Source: Scalindua sp964344685 (lineage in GTDB: Bacteria > Planctomycetota > Brocadiia > Brocadiales > Scalinduaceae). From it: a stretch of DNA of 64,000 nucleotides. The number at the start of each line of letters is the position of its first letter. Position 1 is the stretch's first letter. Below the pieces are notes generated by a model. The model saw only the letters and a list, made by a program, of their open reading frames with translations, was not told where the DNA came from and made no database searches. This document shows, one piece after another, positions 45,332 to 53,523 of the stretch. The stretch spans positions 186,001-250,000 of the forward strand of contig CAYFOK010000002.1 in NCBI GenBank assembly GCA_964344685.1, in the 5' to 3' direction. The position numbers were made by a program, and so were the translations under genes.

Positions 45332-45907
45332 ATGAATTGTTACATCAGGATTCTATCTAATGCATGTCTTGTCTTATTTATTGTGTCTAATGTGTTTGCA
45401 GAAAATATAAATAGAACAAGTGATAAGGAGAAAGAGTCATATATAAGGCTGGTTAGATCGCCTCTAATAAATCTGCTAAATCGTCAGGTACCGTTTGATA
45501 GTGTGTTGTCCGGCGGGCAGCCGACGGTAGATCAGATAAAACAGGCAGCTGAAACAGGGTTTAAGACGGTCATTAACCTTAGAACGGAAAATGAATTACC
45601 GGATCCGGATCAGGAGTTAACCTGGGTTGAAGGGTCTGGAATGAAATATATTCATATCCCTGTCGCTGTTCCGGAGGGATTTACACCGCAAAAAGCCAAA
45701 GTCTTTGCAGGTGCACTCTCAAAGCCCGAAAACTATCCTCTAATAGTACACTGCAAAAGCGGGGAACGTGTCGGTGCAATGTTTGCGCTTAAGGCGTTTC
45801 ATGTTGATGAAAAGGAGCTAGAAGAAGCGCTCTTAATTGGTGAGAGAGCGGGACTTATTAAACTTGCCCCTGTTGTCAAACAGATATTAGAGCGCCATAA
45901 GAAATAG
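45332..45907 (+). CDS. Exported DUF442/BLH-type phosphatase-like protein
   Basis: About 191 residues from an ATG at 45332 that has AAGGAG upstream; the frame also allows a TTG at 45326. A signal peptide (MNCYIRILSNACLVLFIVSNVFA) precedes a PTP-like domain with SGGQPT...Q, FKTVINLRTE and the loop HCKSGERVG near residue 150. The loop is C-x4-R, as in the DUF442/BLH group, not the C-x5-R of classical phosphatases. In some bacteria DUF442 works with sulfide or phosphate metabolism; here the location outside the cytoplasm is notable. Confidence 0.78.
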   Translation: MNCYIRILSNACLVLFIVSNVFAENINRTSDKEKESYIRLVRSPLINLLNRQVPFDSVLSGGQPTVDQIKQAAETGFKTVINLRTENELPDPDQELTWVEGSGMKYIHIPVAVPEGFTPQKAKVFAGALSKPENYPLIVHCKSGERVGAMFALKAFHVDEKELEEALLIGERAGLIKLAPVVKQILERHKK

Positions 45908-46168
45908 AGCCACATCGCTTGTATTTTTTACTGTTTCCGAAATTTTCTATAGAACCCGGAAGAACTGGAATAAATGTCAGGCCTAAGATTCACACATTAG
46001 ATTAAGCTCTTCTCTATAGCTATCAAACATATGCAATGCACATTCATACAAATCAACCGTTTTAAATTTCCTGTTTATTATCAAGGCAGGAATACTCAAT
46101 TTATTATATTTCTCATTTTATATTTTAACAACCGTTCTCCCTTTCAGCTAAACAGTTACTGCAATCAC

Positions 46169-47104
46169 TCATTTTGCAAACTTTAACGCCTTCTCCGGAC
46201 AATTGTCGATGCATCGTCCACATGCAAAGCAGTCAGGATGTGTCTTTTTGCCTTCGAGAATAGAACTTACAGCAGGACAGTGGCTCCTTTTGATACAGAG
46301 ATTGCACTCTTTACAATTATGACTGTTAAACTTCACTTTTACCAGTGAGAAATGCTCAAGGATCCACGTAAAGAGGCCAACTGGACAAATCAGATAACAA
46401 AATGGCCTGAATATAAACAGAGACGCGGTCAGAACAATCAATAGGACCATAATTGCATACGGTTCAAATCCCCAGTGCAGAAAATGAAATGGATTAAAGT
46501 AACCGTATATGCCTGTACCTGAAGCAAAAACAAGTGTTAAAAATGCCAGGAATATCGTTATCCGTATAGGATTGGTTACTCTGAAAGGAAGTGTGATCTT
46601 GAATTTCTTATTCAAAGGTATTTGGTTAAATAGTTCCTGAATAGCTCCTATAGGACATGCCCAGCCACAAAAAAGCTTATTCCCGATTATACTGAACACA
46701 GCAATAAAGGTAAGAATTGCAATGAATATTATGGGTACTCCACCTCCACCACTCAGAAACAGAAATGGCTTGGTGATTGCACAAACCGGACTAGGATGCT
46801 GACCCATTCCCCAGGAGAATTTTCCTAATGGTAATGCAGGAAGTATTCCGAAAAGGAAGAACACTGCTCCAAGTATTATTGATCTCAAGTTTCTGTTCAC
46901 CCATGTTTTCATCAAAAGTCCCATTCCGGCAAGACAAAATAGAGCACTTACCCAGACACGTGGCAAAAGCATAACATCAAAGAATCCCATTCCCCTCCTG
47001 CCTCCACCTGAAGCCCAGATAACAGTCGTTATACTCAGCAGTACGAAAATTGTATAAAATACTGTTTTGATTATTTTACTAACCCAGTTTGGAGTGTACT
47101 TCAT
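46169..47104 (-). CDS. NapH/CcoG-like polyferredoxin membrane protein
   Basis: A 311-residue membrane protein with about five helices. CGWACPIGAIQELFNQ (residue ~145) and CYLICPVGLFTWILEHF (~240) are the cytoplasmic-side CX3CP motifs of NapH and NosR-type proteins. Two ferredoxin-like 4Fe-4S motifs close the protein: CKECNLCIKRSHCP and CFACGRCIDNCP. Such proteins pass electrons between quinol and periplasmic redox enzymes. It is downstream of the tandem-repeat periplasmic protein, with a large hairpin between them. Confidence 0.85.
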   Translation of the reverse strand: MKYTPNWVSKIIKTVFYTIFVLLSITTVIWASGGGRRGMGFFDVMLLPRVWVSALFCLAGMGLLMKTWVNRNLRSIILGAVFFLFGILPALPLGKFSWGMGQHPSPVCAITKPFLFLSGGGGVPIIFIAILTFIAVFSIIGNKLFCGWACPIGAIQELFNQIPLNKKFKITLPFRVTNPIRITIFLAFLTLVFASGTGIYGYFNPFHFLHWGFEPYAIMVLLIVLTASLFIFRPFCYLICPVGLFTWILEHFSLVKVKFNSHNCKECNLCIKRSHCPAVSSILEGKKTHPDCFACGRCIDNCPEKALKFAK

Positions 47105-47140
47105 GGTTTTTCACCGCCTTTCTTCAATGTTATTCTAAGT

Positions 47141-47195
47141 AAGCCGGCATAAGAGCATCTGAGTTGTTATAAAGCTCTGATGCTCTTGCCGGTTT
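47141..47195 (-). other. Strong intergenic hairpin
   Basis: Arms AAGCCGGCATAAGAGCATC and GATGCTCTTGCCGGTTT pair almost fully around a loop of about 19 bases, between two minus-strand genes. The minus-strand end of the hairpin runs into CTTACTTAG rather than a clear T-run, so it is a poor intrinsic terminator. It may act as a partial terminator, a processing site or a stabiliser of the upstream mRNA. Confidence 0.6.
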
Positions 47196-47202
47196 AAATG
47201 GT

Positions 47203-48063
47203 CTAACGAACCCTTCGTCCCCTCCATAATGGAAGGCCGTTTTCATCTCTCAGCTTGAGTGTTTCGTCGCCTTTAGTTACCTCAGCAGCAATGATGGCCG
47301 GTTCCCCTCTATCAGATATTCTGTGTCCTTTGATTTCTACCTTGTCATCTGGTTTGATCGTAAACCCTTGATTTTCCACATACCATTCAGGACCCAGGCG
47401 TACAGAGAGAGTTCCTTCTTCTGTCTTTACAATCAAGTGTACACCGTAGGACATTCCTCTTTCCGGAGTTGCCTTTTCTATGCTGACAACATCACCATAA
47501 ACAGTTTCCATCTTATTTGGAGAGTATATGCTGCAGTATTGGGTACATGGCCCGCAACCAGAGGTTCCAATCCAGCATATCCCTCTTTGGTTAAATGGTC
47601 TTACATTAGAACCCTTCCTCCAGCCACTCCAAGCAGGGATACCGTTTCCGCTCCTTAATTCCAGTGTTTCCTCACCTTTTTTTACTTCTGAGGCAATAAT
47701 GACATGTTCTCCATCAAAAGTGACTTTGGAACCTGTAACTTCCAGCTTATCTCCCTTTTCAAATTTAACGTTCTGTTCTTCCAGGTACCATCCCGGTCCC
47801 AGATGTACAGTGATAGTCTCTTCACCGGTTTTTACCAATAAATGTACTCCGTAGAACATACCGCTTTTCGGAGATACTTTCTCAACACTTATTATTTCAC
47901 CGCTAATGGTTTCTGCTGTATCCGGTTTATACATCAGACAATACTGACTTCCTGGTCCCCAGCCGCGAGGTCCTCTTCCTCTTCCCATTCCTCTCTGGGC
48001 TATAGATTCATTTACCGAAACTAATACCGATATCATTAACATTATTAATATCATGAACTTCAT
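47203..48063 (-). CDS. Exported tandem-repeat protein (two ~115-residue units)
   Basis: A 286-residue protein with a signal peptide (MKFMILIMLMISVLVSVNESIAQ) and two similar units. Unit 1 runs from about residue 40 to 150 (QYCLMYKPDTAETISGEIISVEK...) and unit 2 from about 168 to 283 (QYCSIYSPNKMETVYGDVVSIEK...). Each has a beta-rich centre (YGVHLLVKTGEE, HLGPGWYLEEQ, KGDKLEVTGSK) and ends in a LELRSGNGIPAWSGWR-type tail. It resembles small OB-type beta folds, but I do not recognise the family. A very strong ribosome site (AAGGAGGAA) precedes it. It is upstream of the polyferredoxin gene and may be its periplasmic partner; that is inference. Confidence 0.7.
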   Translation of the reverse strand: MKFMILIMLMISVLVSVNESIAQRGMGRGRGPRGWGPGSQYCLMYKPDTAETISGEIISVEKVSPKSGMFYGVHLLVKTGEETITVHLGPGWYLEEQNVKFEKGDKLEVTGSKVTFDGEHVIIASEVKKGEETLELRSGNGIPAWSGWRKGSNVRPFNQRGICWIGTSGCGPCTQYCSIYSPNKMETVYGDVVSIEKATPERGMSYGVHLIVKTEEGTLSVRLGPEWYVENQGFTIKPDDKVEIKGHRISDRGEPAIIAAEVTKGDETLKLRDENGLPLWRGRRVR

Positions 48064-48346
48064 TTTATGTTCCTCCTTTCTAACTAAACAGTGTTAAAAA
48101 GAACTTTTCTCTCTACTTCTACTGTAATTATACAAACAGGAAAGTAATATGATAATTGGACAAAGGTGGTATTTAACAAAGTCTTTAGATTCTTTTTGGA
48201 TGCAACTTTAGTTGCGTTTTGGGAGTATGAGAGCTAAACGCTGTAGTTTACTTTAAATGAGTAATATAATGAGAAGAGAATATTTAATGGAGAGAAATTT
48301 AAGAAATCTTTAACGTTGAATACGCTTAATAATGAGAGGGTACTGT

Positions 48347-49027
48347 CTATTTTGACCTCAAATCCTTCCTGCATCTTTGACCCATTACAAATACGCTTGA
48401 GTTTATCGCATATAGGGCAAGTTGCAGTCTGTCAGACACACCAGTCTTTTTGTATATCCGGCTTAAATGAGATTTAACAGCTTGTTCACTGATATTCAAG
48501 GCCTTCTTTATCTCCTTGTTTGAAGATCCATTGCAAACCAACTTAACCACTTCTATTTCCCTGTCGGTTAGAGAAGGCCCACTGCTGCAGCTTTTACCCT
48601 TTATACCCGGAATAATTTCAAGCAATTGCTTGTTTTCAAACCACAGCTCGCCAGCGAGAACACAGTCTATAGCCTTTTTCAACTGAGGTAGATCAGTATC
48701 TGATGAAAGTATTCCGGCAAGCCCGCGAGAAATAAAACTTATTAGACACTCATTTTCTATTTTCGGCAGACATCCGGTGCCAAGGAGAAGAATACGTACT
48801 TTGTGATCATCGGAAATGTCATCAAATATTATACCGGCAAGTGTATTAAAGTCAGTGATTAACAGATCATTATCTTCCCTGGCTATGTCTCCGGGACTTG
48901 TACTTACAGTAATGACACAGTCAGCGTCAAGGCTACACTCATCCAATAATAACCTTTTGACTCCTTCTCCAAACAGGTGATTACAGCAGCCTATAGTTAT
49001 TCGTAATGGTTTTCTTGTGTTTTTCAT
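48347..49027 (-). CDS. LuxR-type response regulator with degenerate receiver
   Basis: A 226-residue protein with a C-terminal LuxR/GerE HTH (LTDREIEVVKLVCNGSSNKEIKKALNISEQAVKSHL). The N-terminal receiver-like region begins ITIGCCNHLFGEG, where CCN replaces the usual acidic DD pair. An aspartate in LLITDF (D59) remains at the phosphorylation position. Loss of the metal-binding acids suggests it works without ordinary phosphorylation. Its first four bases overlap the end of the ClpC-type gene. Confidence 0.85.
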   Translation of the reverse strand: MKNTRKPLRITIGCCNHLFGEGVKRLLLDECSLDADCVITVSTSPGDIAREDNDLLITDFNTLAGIIFDDISDDHKVRILLLGTGCLPKIENECLISFISRGLAGILSSDTDLPQLKKAIDCVLAGELWFENKQLLEIIPGIKGKSCSSGPSLTDREIEVVKLVCNGSSNKEIKKALNISEQAVKSHLSRIYKKTGVSDRLQLALYAINSSVFVMGQRCRKDLRSK

Positions 49028-51480
49028 ACAGAGACCTTTTCAAAGCTGATTTCATTATCCTTTATTATTGCTTTGACTTTGTCGCCTGGTTGAAATTGAC
49101 GGTCTACCATACATAATGATAATTTATTTTCTATTTCGCGTTCAATGGCTCTTTTAAGCGGACGGGCACCATAACGTGGCTCATATCCTTCTGATACCAG
49201 TTTTTCCTTGATTTCATCCCCTATTTCAAGAGAGATCTCTTCTTCCTTCAGCCTCTTTATAAGTTTATTCAGAAGAATATCCAATATACGCGAAATATGC
49301 TCTTTGGTTAAAGAGTGAAATACAATCATATCATCTAATCTATTCAGAAATTCCGGCTTAAAATATTTTTTGACTTCTGATAAAACCAGATCCTTTGCTT
49401 CATCATGGCTGATAATGCCTGAACCAGGCTTAAATCCTATCTCGTGTTTTTCTGCAAGCTTTTCGCTTCCAATATTTGAAGTTCCTATGATAATAGTATT
49501 TCGGAAGCTTATGACATGGCCCTGAGCATCGGTTAACCTTCCTTCATCAAGTACCTGTAGGAGCATATTAAATACATCGGGGTGGGCCTTTTCTACCTCA
49601 TCAAGCAGTACTACTGCATAAGGCATCCGCTTTATTTTTTCTGTAAGCTGTCCTCCTTCTCCATAACCTACATAACCTGGTGGTGCCCCAATAAGTTTTG
49701 CAACTTCATGACGCTCCATATACTCTGACATGTCTAGTCTGATGATACGAGATTCATCATCAAATAGAAATTCTGCAAGAGTTTTTGCCAGCTCCGTCTT
49801 TCCGACTCCGGTTGGACCAAGAAACAGGAATGTGCCTATTGGCCTTGAAACCTCCCTCAGTCCGGCCCTGTTCCTTCTGATCGCATCGGCCATAGCCTTA
49901 ACAGCGGCTTCCTGGGCTACTATACGTTCATGTATTTTCTCTTCCATGTGTGCCAGCTTGTCTGCCTCACTTTCCAGCATTCTAGAGGCCGGAATGCCTG
50001 TCCATTTTGCAACGACACCTGCTATATCCTCGAAGGTTACAGAGGTGTCTTTCTCTTTTAGTTCCTTCTGCCACTTGTCTTTTTCCGCGACAAGCTGTTT
50101 TTCTATGATCTGTAATTCTGCATGATGTTTTGTCGCCTCCTCAAAGTCCTGTCTTTCAAAAGCCTCCATCTTAAGCGCCTCAAGTGTCCTTTTTTCATTT
50201 TCCAGTTTTTTAACATCAGGTGGTGTATAGTGCATTTCAAGATGTTTCTTTGAGCCTGCTTCATCCAGAAGGTCTATCGCCTTATCAGGCTGTGCTCTGT
50301 CTGAGATGTAACGGTCGGAAAGGCGCGCAGCGGCATCCAATGATTCCGGAGTGTAATCGATATTATGGTGTTTTTCATAATAGGGTTTTAGTCCTTCAAG
50401 GATTTTTTTTGTATCTTCAATTCCGGGTGCATTTACTTGTATCGTCTGAAATCGCCTTGCTAACGCCCGGTCTGTTTCTATAAATTTCCGATAGTCATCA
50501 TACGTAGTAGCACCAATCAACTGCAGCTGGCCTCTTGCCAGTGCCGGCTTCAAGATGTCTGGTGCTCCCATACCTCCGCTGGCACCACCACCGACACCTA
50601 CTACAGTATGTAATTCATCTATAAATAGTATAATACGTCCTCCGGCATCTATTATGGAATCCCTGATCGATTTAAGCCTGCCTTCAAATTCACCTCTGAC
50701 GCTGGCTCCTGCAATAAGGGCTGCCATATCAAGTGAAAGTATTCTTTTTGACAGTAGCGAATGTGGTACCTCTGCAGCGACAATTTGCTGAGCAAGGCCC
50801 TCTACAATAACAGTTTTACCCACTCCTGCTTCTCCTATTAAAACAGGATTATTTTTTTTACGTCTCGATAGAATCTCGATTACCCTTTCTATCTCTTTTT
50901 CTCTTCCTATGACGGGGTCCAGCTCTCCCTGCCTTGCAAGTTCTAATAGATCCAGTGTATACTCCTTTAATACATCAAGTTTGCTCTCGTCATCCTGATT
51001 TACAACCTTTCTTCCTCCCCTGATCTCTTTAATAGCAGTTCTGACGTTTTCCTGATCAAGACCGACTCCCTTGAGAATTTCAGCAGTTTTTCCGGACTGT
51101 GGATTGAAGAGGGCAAGAAACAGCGCTTCAGTACTGATAAGTTTATCTTCCATTGTTTTTGATTCCTGCAAAGCAAGCTCAAATACTTTGTCAACTTCAC
51201 CTGATATTACTAGTTGAACATTGCCTGTCGTTGAGAGGTTAGCTGTTTGATTATCTAAAGATGCAAAAATATCGTCCATAAGACGTTTTCTTACTCCTTC
51301 TGTATCCAGTTTAAGATGTTCCATAATTGCAATAATCGAAGAATCGTTCTGGACCAGTAACCCTAAGAGCACAAATTCCGTTGTAAATACCGTATGTCTC
51401 ATATTTACCAACTCCATAGTTCCAATGTTTATGGCATCTAATACCTTCTTTGTGCAATATCTTATGTATTTTTGCAGCAT
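49024..51480 (-). CDS. clpC: ClpC-type AAA+ ATPase
   Basis: An 818-residue double AAA+ protein. A Clp N domain (about 1-145) is followed by AAA1 with Walker A GEAGVGKT near 217, a mid region containing the coiled UVR-like FEEATKHHAELQ (about 425-440), and AAA2 with GPTGVGKT near 565. The IGF tripeptide (HEIGFKPG, near residue 675) is the loop that docks to ClpP, so it is probably a ClpC rather than a ClpB. Together with ClpP (not in the window) it degrades proteins. The regulator gene overlaps its 3' end, so the two share a transcript. A good ribosome site (AGGAGG) is present. Confidence 0.92.
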   Translation of the reverse strand: MLQKYIRYCTKKVLDAINIGTMELVNMRHTVFTTEFVLLGLLVQNDSSIIAIMEHLKLDTEGVRKRLMDDIFASLDNQTANLSTTGNVQLVISGEVDKVFELALQESKTMEDKLISTEALFLALFNPQSGKTAEILKGVGLDQENVRTAIKEIRGGRKVVNQDDESKLDVLKEYTLDLLELARQGELDPVIGREKEIERVIEILSRRKKNNPVLIGEAGVGKTVIVEGLAQQIVAAEVPHSLLSKRILSLDMAALIAGASVRGEFEGRLKSIRDSIIDAGGRIILFIDELHTVVGVGGGASGGMGAPDILKPALARGQLQLIGATTYDDYRKFIETDRALARRFQTIQVNAPGIEDTKKILEGLKPYYEKHHNIDYTPESLDAAARLSDRYISDRAQPDKAIDLLDEAGSKKHLEMHYTPPDVKKLENEKRTLEALKMEAFERQDFEEATKHHAELQIIEKQLVAEKDKWQKELKEKDTSVTFEDIAGVVAKWTGIPASRMLESEADKLAHMEEKIHERIVAQEAAVKAMADAIRRNRAGLREVSRPIGTFLFLGPTGVGKTELAKTLAEFLFDDESRIIRLDMSEYMERHEVAKLIGAPPGYVGYGEGGQLTEKIKRMPYAVVLLDEVEKAHPDVFNMLLQVLDEGRLTDAQGHVISFRNTIIIGTSNIGSEKLAEKHEIGFKPGSGIISHDEAKDLVLSEVKKYFKPEFLNRLDDMIVFHSLTKEHISRILDILLNKLIKRLKEEEISLEIGDEIKEKLVSEGYEPRYGARPLKRAIEREIENKLSLCMVDRQFQPGDKVKAIIKDNEISFEKVSV

Positions 51481-51566
51481 TTATACTCCTCCTTACCGAA
51501 TAGTATTAAATATGAAGAGTTTTTTATACAAAATGATTGAAAGTAATGTAAGTGAAAAAATTTATA

Positions 51567-52316
51567 TCAATGCATTGCTTTGCCACCGTCAACTGATAAA
51601 CAATTACCTGTTACAAAGTCAGACAAGTCAGTAGCATAGAACAGGACTGCTTTAGCGATGTCGGTAGGCAGTGCAAGCCGTTTAAGTGGTGTCTGCTCGG
51701 CCATTGCCTTCTGTATTCGAGGTGGTGCGTGAGGTGTTTTCTTTGCTAAGGTAAATCCTGCGTATACTAAATTAACAGTTATGCCAAAACTGCCCAGTTC
51801 AACTGCGAGGCTTCTCGTTAATCCTACCAATGCGGATTGGGCGGTTGTATGGCTGGAATAGCCCTTTACCGGTTCATTAACTATATTGTCCATTATATTA
51901 ATGATCCTTCCCCATTTTTGTTTCTGCATCTCACTAATTACTGCGTGACAACAATTGTGTGCCCCCTTTATCGTACCGTTCAGGTTTTCTGTAAATTCAT
52001 TCCAGCTGGTTTTCTCAAAGGTATTTCGTCTTATAGTACCATGCGCATTGTTTACAAGAATGTCTATACCGCCAAATTTTTTGATGGTATCTTTAACCAT
52101 CCTGTTTACACTCGCTTGTGCCGTTACATCAGCTTGTTTCGCTATTGCATTGCCTCCACGGCGTTCTATTCTCTTTAAGACTGATTCTGCACTCTTCCTG
52201 TTTTTTAAATAATTGATTGTTACAGACGCACCTTCAGATGCCAGAAGTTCTGCAATAGCGCTCCCTCTGTCACTGCTTGCCGCTGTTACGATTGCAACTT
52301 TACCTTTAAGTTTCAA
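51567..52316 (-). CDS. SDR-fold protein with altered catalytic residues
   Basis: A 249-residue short-chain dehydrogenase-like protein with the NNAH motif (residues 89-92) and the usual C-terminal SVDGG. The cofactor loop is TAASSDRGSA in place of TGxxxGxG. The region YSSHTTAQSALVGLTR (Y153, H156, Q160) shows that the classical YxxxK has become HxxxQ, or that Y-x6-Q replaces FabI's Y-x6-K. A serine is missing too (IMDN where ISS is typical). It may be an inactive or divergent relative of FabG/FabI reductases. Confidence 0.85.
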   Translation of the reverse strand: MKLKGKVAIVTAASSDRGSAIAELLASEGASVTINYLKNRKSAESVLKRIERRGGNAIAKQADVTAQASVNRMVKDTIKKFGGIDILVNNAHGTIRRNTFEKTSWNEFTENLNGTIKGAHNCCHAVISEMQKQKWGRIINIMDNIVNEPVKGYSSHTTAQSALVGLTRSLAVELGSFGITVNLVYAGFTLAKKTPHAPPRIQKAMAEQTPLKRLALPTDIAKAVLFYATDLSDFVTGNCLSVDGGKAMH

Positions 52317-52393
52317 AGCAACCTCACTTTTTTTTTGACAAGATTTAACGGATTGTGATGTTAAGAATATCCTTTTTTCATGTCGAAAAAAAT

Positions 52394-53236
52394 CTATAAA
52401 GATATCGTTTCTTTTATTGTATATTCTTCCATGTCCTTTTCTACTTTAACAGCTTCTGTAACAGGATCATGTTCGAAGAATAGGGCCCAATCTCCTTTAC
52501 ATGCCCTTGACAGTAGATTCTCTTTGTCTTCTATCGATGTTATCGGGTTAATATCATAACTCGCTATATAAGGTAATCTGATATGTGATGTAAATGGTAT
52601 TACATCACCGCAGTAAACAAGTGTATTTATTCCATCTGATATTTTTACAAGCTGCTGGCCTATAGTGTGACCGTCATAGATTATGACGTCTATGTTTGGT
52701 AATATCATGGTGTATCCATCCACAAGGCGTAATTTTCCTTCTCCCTCTATTGCTTTTATATCTTCTTTGATAAAACTGCCTTTATCTTTTTCGCTCGGCT
52801 TTGTTGCCCACTCGTGATGCGTTTTCTGCACATAAAATGATGCATTAGGAAATGTAAGCTTCTGTTTTTTGCCTTTTAAATAAGTGGCACCTCCAACATG
52901 GTCAAGATGTAGATGGGTAAGAATCACGTCAGTTATATCTTTTGTTTCCAGATCATATTTTTTCAGAGAAGCTTCAAGATTGTATTCAGAATGGTCTATT
53001 TTATAGATACCTTGACTCTTTTTTGATAATTTTGTACCGATGCCTGTGTCTACGAGGATTTTGCGCTTATCATCCATGATGAGTAGTGACCTGAGGGCCA
53101 TCTCTATCCTGTTTTGATCATCTGATGGGTGGAGCTTGTTCCATATCCCCTTTGGTACAATTCCAAACATTGCACCTCCATCAAGGGCAAACCTCCCGGT
53201 CTCAATCGAATGTAATTCGTATTGCCCGATATTCAT
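52394..53236 (-). CDS. MBL-fold metallohydrolase (AHL-lactonase-like)
   Basis: A 280-residue metallo-beta-lactamase-fold protein with HLHLDHVGG near residue 108, YDGHTIGQQ, VYCGDVIPF and EHDP; the HxHxDH set and the later histidines complete the two-metal site. This length and order match the group that contains quorum-sensing lactonases and related hydrolases. The natural substrate is unknown. It lies upstream of the SDR gene on the same strand. Confidence 0.85.
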   Translation of the reverse strand: MNIGQYELHSIETGRFALDGGAMFGIVPKGIWNKLHPSDDQNRIEMALRSLLIMDDKRKILVDTGIGTKLSKKSQGIYKIDHSEYNLEASLKKYDLETKDITDVILTHLHLDHVGGATYLKGKKQKLTFPNASFYVQKTHHEWATKPSEKDKGSFIKEDIKAIEGEGKLRLVDGYTMILPNIDVIIYDGHTIGQQLVKISDGINTLVYCGDVIPFTSHIRLPYIASYDINPITSIEDKENLLSRACKGDWALFFEHDPVTEAVKVEKDMEEYTIKETISL

Positions 53237-53397
53237 GTATCAATTCCTTTCATCTATTTGTTGACTAAGATGAGCTTAGTTATTTTAACCAGTAAATTGA
53301 TGGCTCTTGCAATTCACGCCCACCAGTACCAATTCGGGCAGGCAGTCTGCAAAGTGAGAGTAAAGCTTATGTAATTGCTGCCATTCGTATGGCAGGG

Positions 53398-53425
53398 TTG
53401 CACTTGTAATATATTATGGTATCAT
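53398..53425 (+). promoter_or_regulatory. Possible sigma-70-type promoter before aconitase
   Basis: TTGCAC at 53398-53403 is followed by 16 bases and TATCAT at 53420-53425, about 100 bases before the aconitase ATG. A perfect seven-base hairpin CTGCCAT/ATGGCAG with a TCGT loop lies just upstream (about 53378-53395). Promoter calls by eye in AT-rich DNA are weak. Confidence 0.35.
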
Positions 53426-53523
53426 ATTATCACAATGTTAGATTGTTTTAAATATCAGGTACTTTTAAACCTGCCTGTCGCTATAATATATAGAGAAGAA
53501 ATGAGCATTACAAGGGGGAAAAT

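Noticed and set aside
46469..46488. GGTTCAAATCCCC word resembling a tRNA T-arm
   Set aside because: It lies inside the polyferredoxin coding region and has no acceptor or anticodon arms around it.
53378..53395. Hairpin CTGCCAT/ATGGCAG before aconitase as a terminator or IRE-like element
   Set aside because: No T-run and no clear match to a known regulator site; mentioned only as context for the promoter.
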